Assembly (NCBI GenBank): GCA_963664655.2
Contig: CAXXHM010000001.1
Coordinates: 868,001 to 932,000, forward strand
Source: Desulfospira sp963664655
GTDB taxonomy: Bacteria; Desulfobacterota; Desulfobacteria; Desulfobacterales; Desulfobacteraceae
Length of the DNA: 64,000 nucleotides
Direction: 5' to 3'
The position numbers and the translations under genes were made by a program. Positions 57,341 through 64,000 of this stretch are shown here, piece after piece (positions within the stretch are counted from its first letter, which is position 1; each line of letters opens with the position of its first letter). The notes beneath the pieces were generated by a model. That model ran no database searches, was not told where the DNA came from, and saw only the letters and a program-made list of their open reading frames with translations.

Positions 57341-58347
57341 ACCTCATCTCCGGGATGGATTTCCTTAGTCGAAGAAAGGATCAGCACGGTTGAAGTGGTT
57401 TCCTCGGTATGCAGCACAATGAGCTTGCCGATGTTGACAGGGGTAAGTTCCGAAGAGGACCGGGTCTGCCGGTAGGACGGCTCTAATGCCTGGAACACGG
57501 AATAGATCTGCCCCGGCTTGACATTATGGGCCCTGCCCCGGTCAATAAAGGCGATCCGCTGGTCGTTGAGCAGCACGGTGTCGTCTTCAGAGCAGATAAT
57601 GCTGGCGTCAATGGGGGCCGGGGATTCTTCGACCGTTAACCGGTTTTCCCGGGGGTAAAGGGCCATGATCTTATCCCCGGTACTGATCTCTGTGTCGGCA
57701 TCGACAACAACGGCCGTGGCAAAATTGACCTGGTGTTCAAGGATTTTTACTTTGGCCTTGATCTGGTGTTTAACCCCTTTGATTCGGGTCTGGTTGATGG
57801 TCTCATTGATTTTCCGGGTGGAAAAAACCAGGCAGGTTTCTTCAGGGATCAGGCTTCCTTTGCCCGATGGCTTGATGTAGATGATATCCTTGACCGTGAT
57901 CAGTTCTTTTCCGTTTTTTTCTCTGGTAATGGTCCCTAAGGCCGGCACTGCGGTTTTGCGGATAAACCCGGCATAATCCATTCCTGCAACCACAAAAGAC
58001 GGATCGACATCGGCCAGGGGCCGAACCTCGGGAGCCTTTTGATAGCGGGCCGTCTCTTTTTTTAAAAACAGCCTGATTTTATTGCCCGGATAAATCCAGT
58101 GGGGATTTTTAATATCTTTGTTCATCTCCCACAGCCCGGGCCAGTCCCATTGGGAATGGTAAAATTTTTGGGACAGGCCCCAGAGGGTATCCCCCGTCTG
58201 GATGGTATAATAAAATCCCGAGTCGTTTTCAGAATCAAATTCAACAGATGGGGTATTCTGGTATGGTCCGGTTTCCAAAGCCGCGGTCTTGAAAGTGGTC
58301 AGGAAAATGATGCAGAAGATAAAAAGCCCGGTCTTAAATTGAAACAT
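57334..58347 (-). CDS. Exported LysM-domain protein
   Basis: The 337-residue protein has a signal peptide (about 1-24, ending TFKTAA) and one LysM domain at about 47-97 (YYTIQTGDTLWGLSQKFY... WIYPGNKIRLF), which binds peptidoglycan. The remaining 230 residues are of unknown fold, with beta-rich patterns. GGGAGG lies before the start. The product is probably periplasmic and anchored to the cell wall. Confidence 0.9.
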   Translation of the reverse strand: MFQFKTGLFIFCIIFLTTFKTAALETGPYQNTPSVEFDSENDSGFYYTIQTGDTLWGLSQKFYHSQWDWPGLWEMNKDIKNPHWIYPGNKIRLFLKKETARYQKAPEVRPLADVDPSFVVAGMDYAGFIRKTAVPALGTITREKNGKELITVKDIIYIKPSGKGSLIPEETCLVFSTRKINETINQTRIKGVKHQIKAKVKILEHQVNFATAVVVDADTEISTGDKIMALYPRENRLTVEESPAPIDASIICSEDDTVLLNDQRIAFIDRGRAHNVKPGQIYSVFQALEPSYRQTRSSSELTPVNIGKLIVLHTEETTSTVLILSSTKEIHPGDEVR

Positions 58348-58516
58348 GAAGCCTCCCGTAACGGTTCGTGGCTGTTGTATATCTTGACTTTATTTAAGCT
58401 AGTGTTCTATAAAATGTCAAGAATTGTTGCCATTATTGCCGGGACGGCCCACATCCTGACCATATTGCTGACACAGTGTGCGCTTAAGAAAAATTTGGGA
58501 AAGAGAATTGAAGGAA

Positions 58517-59068
58517 ATGAAGCGAATTGCCAACCTGTTGTTTGAAATCAGAATATTAAAAGACCTTAACCGGTCCGGATACGCCTTTCTGGGAGCCGGC
58601 CGGGAAAGCATTGCCGAGCATTGTTTTACCACGGCGTTTGTCTGTTTTGCCATGTCACGGATGGACCCTGAAGTGGATGGGGGAAAACTGCTGGCCATGG
58701 CCCTGGTCCATGACCTGGCAGAGGCCAGGACAGGGGATTTTAATTATGTCCAGAAAAATTACTCCCAAACCGATGAGGCCATGGCCATTTCCCATTTAAC
58801 CGACAACATCGCCTTTGGCGAAGATATTAAAATGCTCATAGACGAGTTTAATGCCGGAGAAACCAGGGAAGCCCGGCTGGCCAATGATGCAGACCAGCTG
58901 TCGTTTATTCTCGAATTGAAAAAGCTCAAAGATCTGGGGTCAAAACCGCCGGAAGAATGGCTGCCCATTGTATGCGACCGCTTAAAAACAACCTTGGGAA
59001 AGCAAATCAAAGAGGGAATCCTTGAAACCCGGTGGGATGAATGGTGGATGGCCGATTATTCTGAGTAG
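58517..59068 (+). CDS. HD-domain phosphohydrolase (HDDC2/YfbR-like)
   Basis: From ATG 58517 the 183-residue protein shows the HD-domain metal site: AEHCFTTAF near residue 32, the HD pair in ALVHDLAEARTGD near residue 64 and a late Asp in NDADQLSFILE near residue 129. This is the pattern of HDDC2 and YfbR-type 5'-deoxynucleotidases. The frame is open from a GTG at 58478, but the ATG fits the family's N-terminus. It precedes the HD-GYP-like and motAB genes by only 36 bases. Confidence 0.88.
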   Translation: MKRIANLLFEIRILKDLNRSGYAFLGAGRESIAEHCFTTAFVCFAMSRMDPEVDGGKLLAMALVHDLAEARTGDFNYVQKNYSQTDEAMAISHLTDNIAFGEDIKMLIDEFNAGETREARLANDADQLSFILELKKLKDLGSKPPEEWLPIVCDRLKTTLGKQIKEGILETRWDEWWMADYSE

Positions 59069-59104
59069 CCATCTTAAATATATCAACCTGTGTCAACATA
59101 AACC

Positions 59105-60484
59105 ATGTCAAATGATCTGATATCCTTAATCTGTTTAGGGGAGCCCCCGGACAACGAAGATTTAACACCGCTGTCAAAGGAAAACGGGTTTAACCTTCGC
59201 CACTATCCGGCCCCTGAGTCGTCCTTTGGCGAAATCGCTTCAGGCGGAATGCCGGATATCGTTCTTGTCTTTGCCGCTGACCGGGCGGAACACAGCCCTG
59301 AAGATAACGGCGATTTTGTTGAAAATACGCTGATGCCCGGGGCAGCACAGCGAATGGAACAGCTCAGACAGCTTAACGTAATGTTTTCTCCGGGGATTTT
59401 TCTGGTGCTGGACAGGATTCCGGAGGCCAGGCACCGGCAGGAACTTCTGGAAAGCGGGTACAACGGATTTTTAATCCGCCCCTTTACCGCTGAAGAGATC
59501 CGGCTGACCCTGGCCCCGTTTCTTGATAAAAAGAATCTTTCCCAGCGGATTGACACCATGCAGCAAACCCAGGAAAAATCCCTGGCATACCTGGACCGCT
59601 TCAAAGGGCAGCTGGCTGCCTTAAAACAGGAGCTGATCAGCGAAAAGACCAGCCTGAACAATGCCTTAAAACAGATCCAGGCCCTGAATCTGGAACGGGA
59701 CCGTATGAAAAAGCAGATGGCCCAGGTCAAACAGGATTTAGACCAGAATGTGAAGGGCTTTGTCGACATCCTGGCCGCCCTGATTAAAACAAAGGTGGAA
59801 ACCAACCGGAACCATTGCGAACGAGTGGCCCATATTGCCTGTCATATCGGCCGCCAGATGGGGATTGATGAAAATCAGTTGGAGGATTTGAGAAAAGCTG
59901 GTATGCTTCACGAAATCGGATTATTGTTCATGCCGGAACCCGTGAGGGAGGCCAGGGCATCGGCCCTGCAAAATGATATTTTAATTCAGTATCCGGTCAA
60001 AGGAGCCGATCTTATTGAACAGTGTACCTGTTTTACAAGGGTCGCCCGGATCATCCGGTTCATGAATGAAAATTCAGACGGGACAGGTTATCCCAAAGGG
60101 TTAAAAAAAAGATATATTCCCTTACTGTCCAGAATTCTTGCCGGAGCCGACGTGTTTGAACGATTAAAAGACGATCCAGACAACAACAATTTGGAAGCCC
60201 TGTTAGAAGCCCTGGAACAGGAGGCCGGCGCAAGACTCGATCCCGTAATCGCCGGATGGCTGGAAAAGTATGCGGTCCTTCATATGGGTGCTGGCGCCTG
60301 GAAAATCAGAAGCATCGGCATTGCCCAGCTTGAGCCCGGGATGCGGCTGGGGACGGCATTGTTTACGGCCACGGGAACCAAGCTTTTTTCCGCGGGCACC
60401 CTTCTGACCCGGGAGGCCATTGATAAAATTATAAAGTACAACAGGGAATACCCTGTTGATGAAACGATTTACATAAAGGTTTAG
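59105..60484 (+). CDS. Degenerate HD-GYP protein upstream of motAB
   Basis: The 459-residue protein has a receiver-like N-terminal region (about 1-140), a coiled coil (about 145-220) and an HD-GYP-like domain. In canonical HD-GYP c-di-GMP phosphodiesterases the metal site includes HD and HHE; here HD is HEIG near residue 269 and the GYP segment is NENSDGTGYPKG without the preceding HH. The fold is therefore recognisable but the catalytic residues are not. It may act as a c-di-GMP or protein-binding regulator. The gene ends three bases before motA, so a motor role is likely. Confidence 0.85.
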   Translation: MSNDLISLICLGEPPDNEDLTPLSKENGFNLRHYPAPESSFGEIASGGMPDIVLVFAADRAEHSPEDNGDFVENTLMPGAAQRMEQLRQLNVMFSPGIFLVLDRIPEARHRQELLESGYNGFLIRPFTAEEIRLTLAPFLDKKNLSQRIDTMQQTQEKSLAYLDRFKGQLAALKQELISEKTSLNNALKQIQALNLERDRMKKQMAQVKQDLDQNVKGFVDILAALIKTKVETNRNHCERVAHIACHIGRQMGIDENQLEDLRKAGMLHEIGLLFMPEPVREARASALQNDILIQYPVKGADLIEQCTCFTRVARIIRFMNENSDGTGYPKGLKKRYIPLLSRILAGADVFERLKDDPDNNNLEALLEALEQEAGARLDPVIAGWLEKYAVLHMGAGAWKIRSIGIAQLEPGMRLGTALFTATGTKLFSAGTLLTREAIDKIIKYNREYPVDETIYIKV

Positions 60485-60487
60485 AAC

Positions 60488-61255
60488 ATGGATATTTCCT
60501 CGGTTATCGGTGTTGTTTCCGGAATGGGGTTTGTACTGGGAACCATCCTGCTCGGCGGCAGCATTATGATGTTTGTCAATATTCCCTCCATCCTCATTGT
60601 TGTGGGCGGGACCATTGCGGCTACAATGATCGGCTTTCCGCTATCGGACATCATGGGGCTGTTTAAAAACGGGATGCGGGTCTTTATGTTTAAAATCGAA
60701 AAGGCCGAAGACATCATTGCCAACCTGGTGGAAATATCCAACAAAGCCCGGAAAGGGGGACTGCTGTCCATAGAAGGCGATATCCAGTCCACCGCGGACC
60801 CCTACCTGGCCCAGGCCCTTCAGATGACCGTGGACGGGGTAAAAACCGGGGACATTGCCGCCATTATGCAAAAAAAGATGTCTCTGACCAAAAAGCGGCT
60901 GGAGACCGGATCAGCCCTTTTTTCCTCCATGGGCTCCTATGCCCCGGCATTCGGAATGATCGGGACCCTGATCGGCCTGGTTCAGATGCTGGCCAACCTG
61001 GATGACCCGTCTTCCATCGGCCCCAAAATGGCCGTGGCCATGATTACCACGTTTTACGGGGCGGTTATGGCCAATTTGTTTTTTATTCCCATGGCCGACA
61101 AGCTCAACGGCCGGGCGGAGGAAGAAGTGACCAATATGAATATTATTTTTGAGGGCATTATTTCCATCAGAGAGGGGGAACACCCCAAACTCATGGAAGA
61201 TAAGCTCAATGTATACCTGGCCGGCGGCAAGGGTGGCGACAAAGGCAAAGAGTAG
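60488..61255 (+). CDS. motA: Flagellar motor stator protein MotA/PomA
   Basis: The 255-residue protein has four transmembrane segments (about 5-25, 32-52, 150-175 and 180-205) and the large cytoplasmic loop between the second and third. The third includes GSYAPAFGMIGTLIGLVQML, a family hallmark. With MotB it forms the ion channel that drives flagellar rotation. It starts three bases after the HD-GYP-like gene and precedes motB by seven bases. Ion type (H+ or Na+) cannot be stated firmly. Confidence 0.95.
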   Translation: MDISSVIGVVSGMGFVLGTILLGGSIMMFVNIPSILIVVGGTIAATMIGFPLSDIMGLFKNGMRVFMFKIEKAEDIIANLVEISNKARKGGLLSIEGDIQSTADPYLAQALQMTVDGVKTGDIAAIMQKKMSLTKKRLETGSALFSSMGSYAPAFGMIGTLIGLVQMLANLDDPSSIGPKMAVAMITTFYGAVMANLFFIPMADKLNGRAEEEVTNMNIIFEGIISIREGEHPKLMEDKLNVYLAGGKGGDKGKE

Positions 61256-61262
61256 ATAACCT

Positions 61263-62084
61263 ATGGCTGAAGACAACGCAGCAGACGAACAAGAGAGCGG
61301 CGGGTTAGCACCGCCCCCGGGAGATGAGGGGAAAAAAGACGAAGGCGGGGGTGCCCCTGAATGGATGGCCACCTTTGCGGACCTGGTTACCCTTCTGATG
61401 TGCTTTTTTGTGCTTTTGTTTGCCATGAGTACCACCCAGCAGGAAACCTACAAGGAACTGGTCACCTCTTTGCGCAGCGCCTTAGGCGCCCAGTCTGTTC
61501 CCGAGTCCGGCACCCGGGAAGGCTTAACCATGCACCCGGTCCCTTCTGAAGAATCCTCACAGGAACAGCAGATTGATGAGATGGGGGGGATGATTGAAAA
61601 AGAGATGGAAGACATCGTTTCCGAGGTGCGCGAACTGGTCCTGTTCAACAAGCTTGGCGGTGAGGTGAGCGTGGTGAAGACCGAGGAAGGGGTTGTGATC
61701 ACCATGTCGGACCTTCTGCTGTTTGACAGGGGCGGCACAAAGTTGTCTGAAAAGGGGCTGGATATTTTAAAAAAAGTGGCGGCTGTACTGTCGCGCCTGG
61801 CCTACCATGTCAAGGTCAAGGGCCATACGGACAGTTCCCCGATTTCTTCTTCCATTTATCCGTCCAACTGGGAATTGTCAGCGGCCCGGGCGTCCACCGT
61901 GGTCCGGCTTTTAGTGGCCAACGGGGTGCCGCCCCAGTATATTTCTGCTGAAGGATATGCCCATTACCACCCGGTGGCCACCAATGACACGGCCATGGGC
62001 CGTGCCCGGAACCGGCGGGTGGAAATTGTCTATGAACGGGACAGTATTGCCCGGCAGTTTGATGATATGAAAGCAAGAAACTAG
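61263..62084 (+). CDS. motB: Flagellar motor stator protein MotB
   Basis: The 273-residue protein has a charged N-terminus, one transmembrane segment with the ion-binding Asp (ATFADLVTLLMCFFVLLFAM, Asp near residue 40), a plug/linker and a C-terminal OmpA-like peptidoglycan-binding domain (about 140-260, with VKGHTDSSPISS and RNRRVEIVY). It anchors the stator to the cell wall. It forms an operon with motA. Confidence 0.95.
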   Translation: MAEDNAADEQESGGLAPPPGDEGKKDEGGGAPEWMATFADLVTLLMCFFVLLFAMSTTQQETYKELVTSLRSALGAQSVPESGTREGLTMHPVPSEESSQEQQIDEMGGMIEKEMEDIVSEVRELVLFNKLGGEVSVVKTEEGVVITMSDLLLFDRGGTKLSEKGLDILKKVAAVLSRLAYHVKVKGHTDSSPISSSIYPSNWELSAARASTVVRLLVANGVPPQYISAEGYAHYHPVATNDTAMGRARNRRVEIVYERDSIARQFDDMKARN

Positions 62085-62158
62085 AGACTGGAAACAAGAA
62101 ACAAGAGGGGCTGTACATAAATTGCCGTCATGGCCTTGACAGCCTGTCTGCCCCTGGG

Positions 62159-62596
62159 CTAAATCCCTTCAGCCTTCAGCCTGAACGCCTCTAATTTTTC
62201 CAGTTCAAGGGTGGTGATCCGGATCAGGTCCTTTCGGGGAGCCCCTTTTTTCATGCCCGGACAGGCCCCGGCCATGGCGTCCCAGTTTTCCGGATTTTTG
62301 ATAAGGGCCCGGATAAAGGGCCAGGCCCGGCACATATAGGGTTTGACCGGGTGGATGGTGCACTGGCGCTGGTCATCAAAGAAAATACACTTACCGTTTT
62401 CGCCCTGGGTTAACACGGGCTTTGACCCGGCCATGTCACAGTACTCATTCACAAACAACGCCGGATCGGTCCCGATGAAGCGGGCAATGTTGCGGATATC
62501 CGCATCCGTGACATAGGTGCCGCCAAATCCCCGGCAGCATTCCCCGCAAAGTTTGCATTGAAAAATATCTTCAGCGGTCTTACAGTCAGAATCCAT
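62159..62596 (-). CDS. YkgJ-family cysteine-cluster protein
   Basis: The 145-residue protein contains the CxxCxxCC cluster (CKLCGECCRGFGG near residue 14) and further cysteines in CDMAG, CIFF, CTIHP, CRAWP and CPGMK, the pattern of YkgJ/UPF0153 proteins that probably bind zinc or an iron-sulfur cluster. The function is not established. Its start overlaps the end of recR by 11 bases, so the two are co-transcribed. Confidence 0.9.
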   Translation of the reverse strand: MDSDCKTAEDIFQCKLCGECCRGFGGTYVTDADIRNIARFIGTDPALFVNEYCDMAGSKPVLTQGENGKCIFFDDQRQCTIHPVKPYMCRAWPFIRALIKNPENWDAMAGACPGMKKGAPRKDLIRITTLELEKLEAFRLKAEGI

Positions 62597-63185
62597 ATCT
62601 TTTTTCCATGGCCTTTTGCATGGTCAGCGGGTCCACATATTTTAAGTCTTCGCCCAAAGGAACCCCCGAGGCAATCCGGGTGATCTTAATCTTCCTTTTT
62701 TGCAGCCGGTCGCAAATGTAGGTGGCCGTGGCCTCTCCTTCCACGTTGGTCCGCAGGGCCAGGATGATTTCTTTGATTTTGCTGGGGTCTGCCCGGCCAA
62801 AGAGCTCCGACAGCCTGATGTCATCGGGCCCGATCCCGTCAATGGGGGACAGGACCCCCCCCAGGATATGGTAGGTGCCCAAAAAGGCGTTTGATTTCTC
62901 AATCACGGCCATGTCCGCGGGATTTTCCACCACACAGATGATGGAAGGATCTCTTGACGGGTCATTGCAGATGGCGCAGGTGTCGTGGTCGCTTAAATTA
63001 AAACAGGTGGAACAGGTCTTTACCTTTTGTTTCAGCTCTGTGATGGCCTTTGCCATATCAGCAGATTCGCGGTCCGGGGCATAAAGCAGGTGAAGGGCCA
63101 GGCGTTCTGCTGTTTTCTGCCCGATCCCGGGCAGGGTGCAAAGGCTGTTGATCAGCTTTATGACAGCTTCAGGGTAGTGGTTCAC
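62586..63185 (-). CDS. recR: Recombination protein RecR
   Basis: The 199-residue protein has the N-terminal helix-hairpin-helix (LPGIGQKTAERLALHLL), a four-cysteine zinc finger (CSTCFNLSDHDTCAIC), a TOPRIM domain (IICVVENPADMAVIE) and the C-terminal Walker B-like end. With RecO and RecF it loads RecA on gapped DNA. Length and order match RecR exactly. It follows ybaB by ten bases in the conserved dnaX-ybaB-recR order. Confidence 0.98.
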   Translation of the reverse strand: MNHYPEAVIKLINSLCTLPGIGQKTAERLALHLLYAPDRESADMAKAITELKQKVKTCSTCFNLSDHDTCAICNDPSRDPSIICVVENPADMAVIEKSNAFLGTYHILGGVLSPIDGIGPDDIRLSELFGRADPSKIKEIILALRTNVEGEATATYICDRLQKRKIKITRIASGVPLGEDLKYVDPLTMQKAMEKRYGF

Positions 63186-63195
63186 AGCTTTAAAA

Positions 63196-63504
63196 TCAGA
63201 GACCCGGAATATTCAGGCCGCCGGTCAACTTGTTCATTTCAGCGGAAACCATTTCCTGGGCTTTGTTCAGGGCATCGTTAACAGCGGCCTGAATCAGATC
63301 CTGGAGCATTTCCACATCTTCAGGGTCCACCACCTCTTTTTCAAGGACAATGGATTCAATCTTCTGCCCCCCATTGGCCACCACCTTGACCATGCCGCCG
63401 CCGGCCGAGGCTTCGACGGTTTTCAAGACCAGCTCCTCCTGGGTCTTGAGCATTTTTTTCTGAAGCTTCTGGGCCTGTTTCATCATATTGTTCATATTTC
63501 TCAT
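63196..63504 (-). CDS. ybaB: YbaB/EbfC-family nucleoid-associated protein
   Basis: This 102-residue dimeric DNA-binding protein starts MRNMNNMMKQAQKLQKKMLK and has the family's central beta strands and VEASAGGGMVKV motif. It lies between dnaX and recR, the usual position. AGGAG is found nine bases before the start. Confidence 0.96.
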   Translation of the reverse strand: MRNMNNMMKQAQKLQKKMLKTQEELVLKTVEASAGGGMVKVVANGGQKIESIVLEKEVVDPEDVEMLQDLIQAAVNDALNKAQEMVSAEMNKLTGGLNIPGL

Positions 63505-63520
63505 TTTATCATCTCCTTGT

Positions 63521-63596
63521 TATTTAGCTATTAGCCGGTAGCTGCTTACAACCTTCCTTTAAGCTAAAGGCTAAAAGCTAATAGCTAACAGCTTAT
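63521..63596. repeat. Dispersed AGCTAATGGCTAA repeat (family C), copy 4
   Basis: TTAGCTATTAGCCGGTAGCT is mirrored by AGCTAAAGGCTAAAAGCTAA and TAGCTAACAGCT, forming a hairpin between dnaX and ybaB. It overlaps the last codon of dnaX. Confidence 0.75.
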
Positions 63597-64000
63597 ATTA
63601 TTTCTCCGTCAAAGATCCTTATGGCCTCCTGAACCAGAGGATGCCCAAAGGCAGCCTGTTTTATTTTGATATCTTCATGGTTTTTCTGGTGTTCAATGAC
63701 CGGACTGTTTTCAGAAACAATGTTAAAGCTCAGGGTTTTTCCCAAAAAATTCCGGCAAAGATCAATCAGGTCTTTTCGTTTGTTTTCCAGCCTTGATTTG
63801 TCAAAGGCAGAGCAGTTTTCCAGTTCTACCAGAATGTGGCCGTCATCGGGTTCCCTGACCTTTGCGTTTATCAGCAGCACATGGATAAAGGGCAGGTGCT
63901 GTTCGATTTCTTTTAAAAACCCCTGCCAGTTCCGCTGGGGGGGAACCGGAGCAGGTGCCGGGGGTTCGGGCACACTGGAGACCTCCGGCACAGGCGCCGG
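63593..64000 (-). CDS. dnaX: DNA polymerase III gamma/tau subunit, C-terminal part
   Basis: The last 136 residues of a frame that continues beyond the window are visible: a proline-rich linker (PEPPAPAPVPPQ), then a small globular domain typical of the extreme C-terminus of bacterial DnaX (NWQGFLKEIEQHLP... EEL-like pattern). The identification rests mainly on position, as dnaX precedes ybaB and recR in many bacteria, and on the end AFGHPLVQEAIRIFDGEII. The AAA+ clamp-loader part lies outside. Confidence 0.85.
   Translation of the reverse strand, partial: PAPVPEVSSVPEPPAPAPVPPQRNWQGFLKEIEQHLPFIHVLLINAKVREPDDGHILVELENCSAFDKSRLENKRKDLIDLCRNFLGKTLSFNIVSENSPVIEHQKNHEDIKIKQAAFGHPLVQEAIRIFDGEII

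Overview
The window looks like a chromosomal segment from a Gram-negative sulfate-reducing deltaproteobacterium of the Desulfobacteraceae type. I infer this from gene content: a Wolinella-type di-heme succinate dehydrogenase/fumarate reductase beside sucCD, class I fumarase and methylmalonyl-CoA epimerase, plus PEP-CTERM proteins, many sensory proteins, TolC/RND genes and MotAB. No rRNA gene, marker of sulfate reduction, tRNA or CRISPR array is visible, so the taxon is an inference. Most genes are GC-rich; about 34.5-39.3 kb is clearly AT-rich.

Layout. 0-11 kb: sensing and regulation (truncated secreted protein, chemoreceptor, periplasmic binding protein, GGDEF cyclase, radical SAM protein, DksA-type factor, sigma-54 activator with a degenerate receiver, membrane acyltransferase-like protein). 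11.3-20.4 kb: central carbon metabolism (mce, sucC-sucD, frdC-A-B, fumA). 20.8-28.6 kb: mixed housekeeping (MntP, zinc-ribbon regulator, VOC protein, PEP-CTERM protein, histidine kinase/response regulator pair, EfpL/YeiP, LysE exporter). 28.7-39.2 kb: accessory region, with an AAA ATPase/DUF4276 pair resembling a split OLD or PARIS nuclease, a transglutaminase plus ATP-grasp/alpha-E fusion, an AbiE toxin-antitoxin pair with an operator-like inverted repeat, and a complete 1431-bp insertion sequence that cuts a PEP-CTERM-like gene four codons after its start. 39.4-48.4 kb: palindromic repeats, an RND-TolC efflux operon, MaoC hydratase, CDF transporter, Phd/VapC module and YchJ. 48.5-54.6 kb: a second cluster of ATP-grasp, alpha-E and transglutaminase/DUF2126 genes. 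55-64 kb: GspE ATPase, LysM protein, HD hydrolase, degenerate HD-GYP protein with motA-motB, YkgJ, recR, ybaB and the dnaX 3' end.

How it fits together. Mce, SucCD, Frd/Sdh and FumA cover methylmalonyl-CoA to succinate, fumarate and malate, as in propionate or acetate oxidation. The two transglutaminase/ATP-grasp/alpha-E clusters belong to a predicted peptide ligase/peptidase system. One is split and keeps its ATP-grasp glycine-rich loop; the other is fused and seems to have lost it.

The strongest new reading is the insertion sequence: 23-bp terminal inverted repeats with two mismatches, a perfect 8-bp target duplication, and exact restoration of a 299-residue secreted-protein frame when it is removed in silico. 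The window also holds at least five families of dispersed palindromic intergenic repeats, several with two to four copies here.
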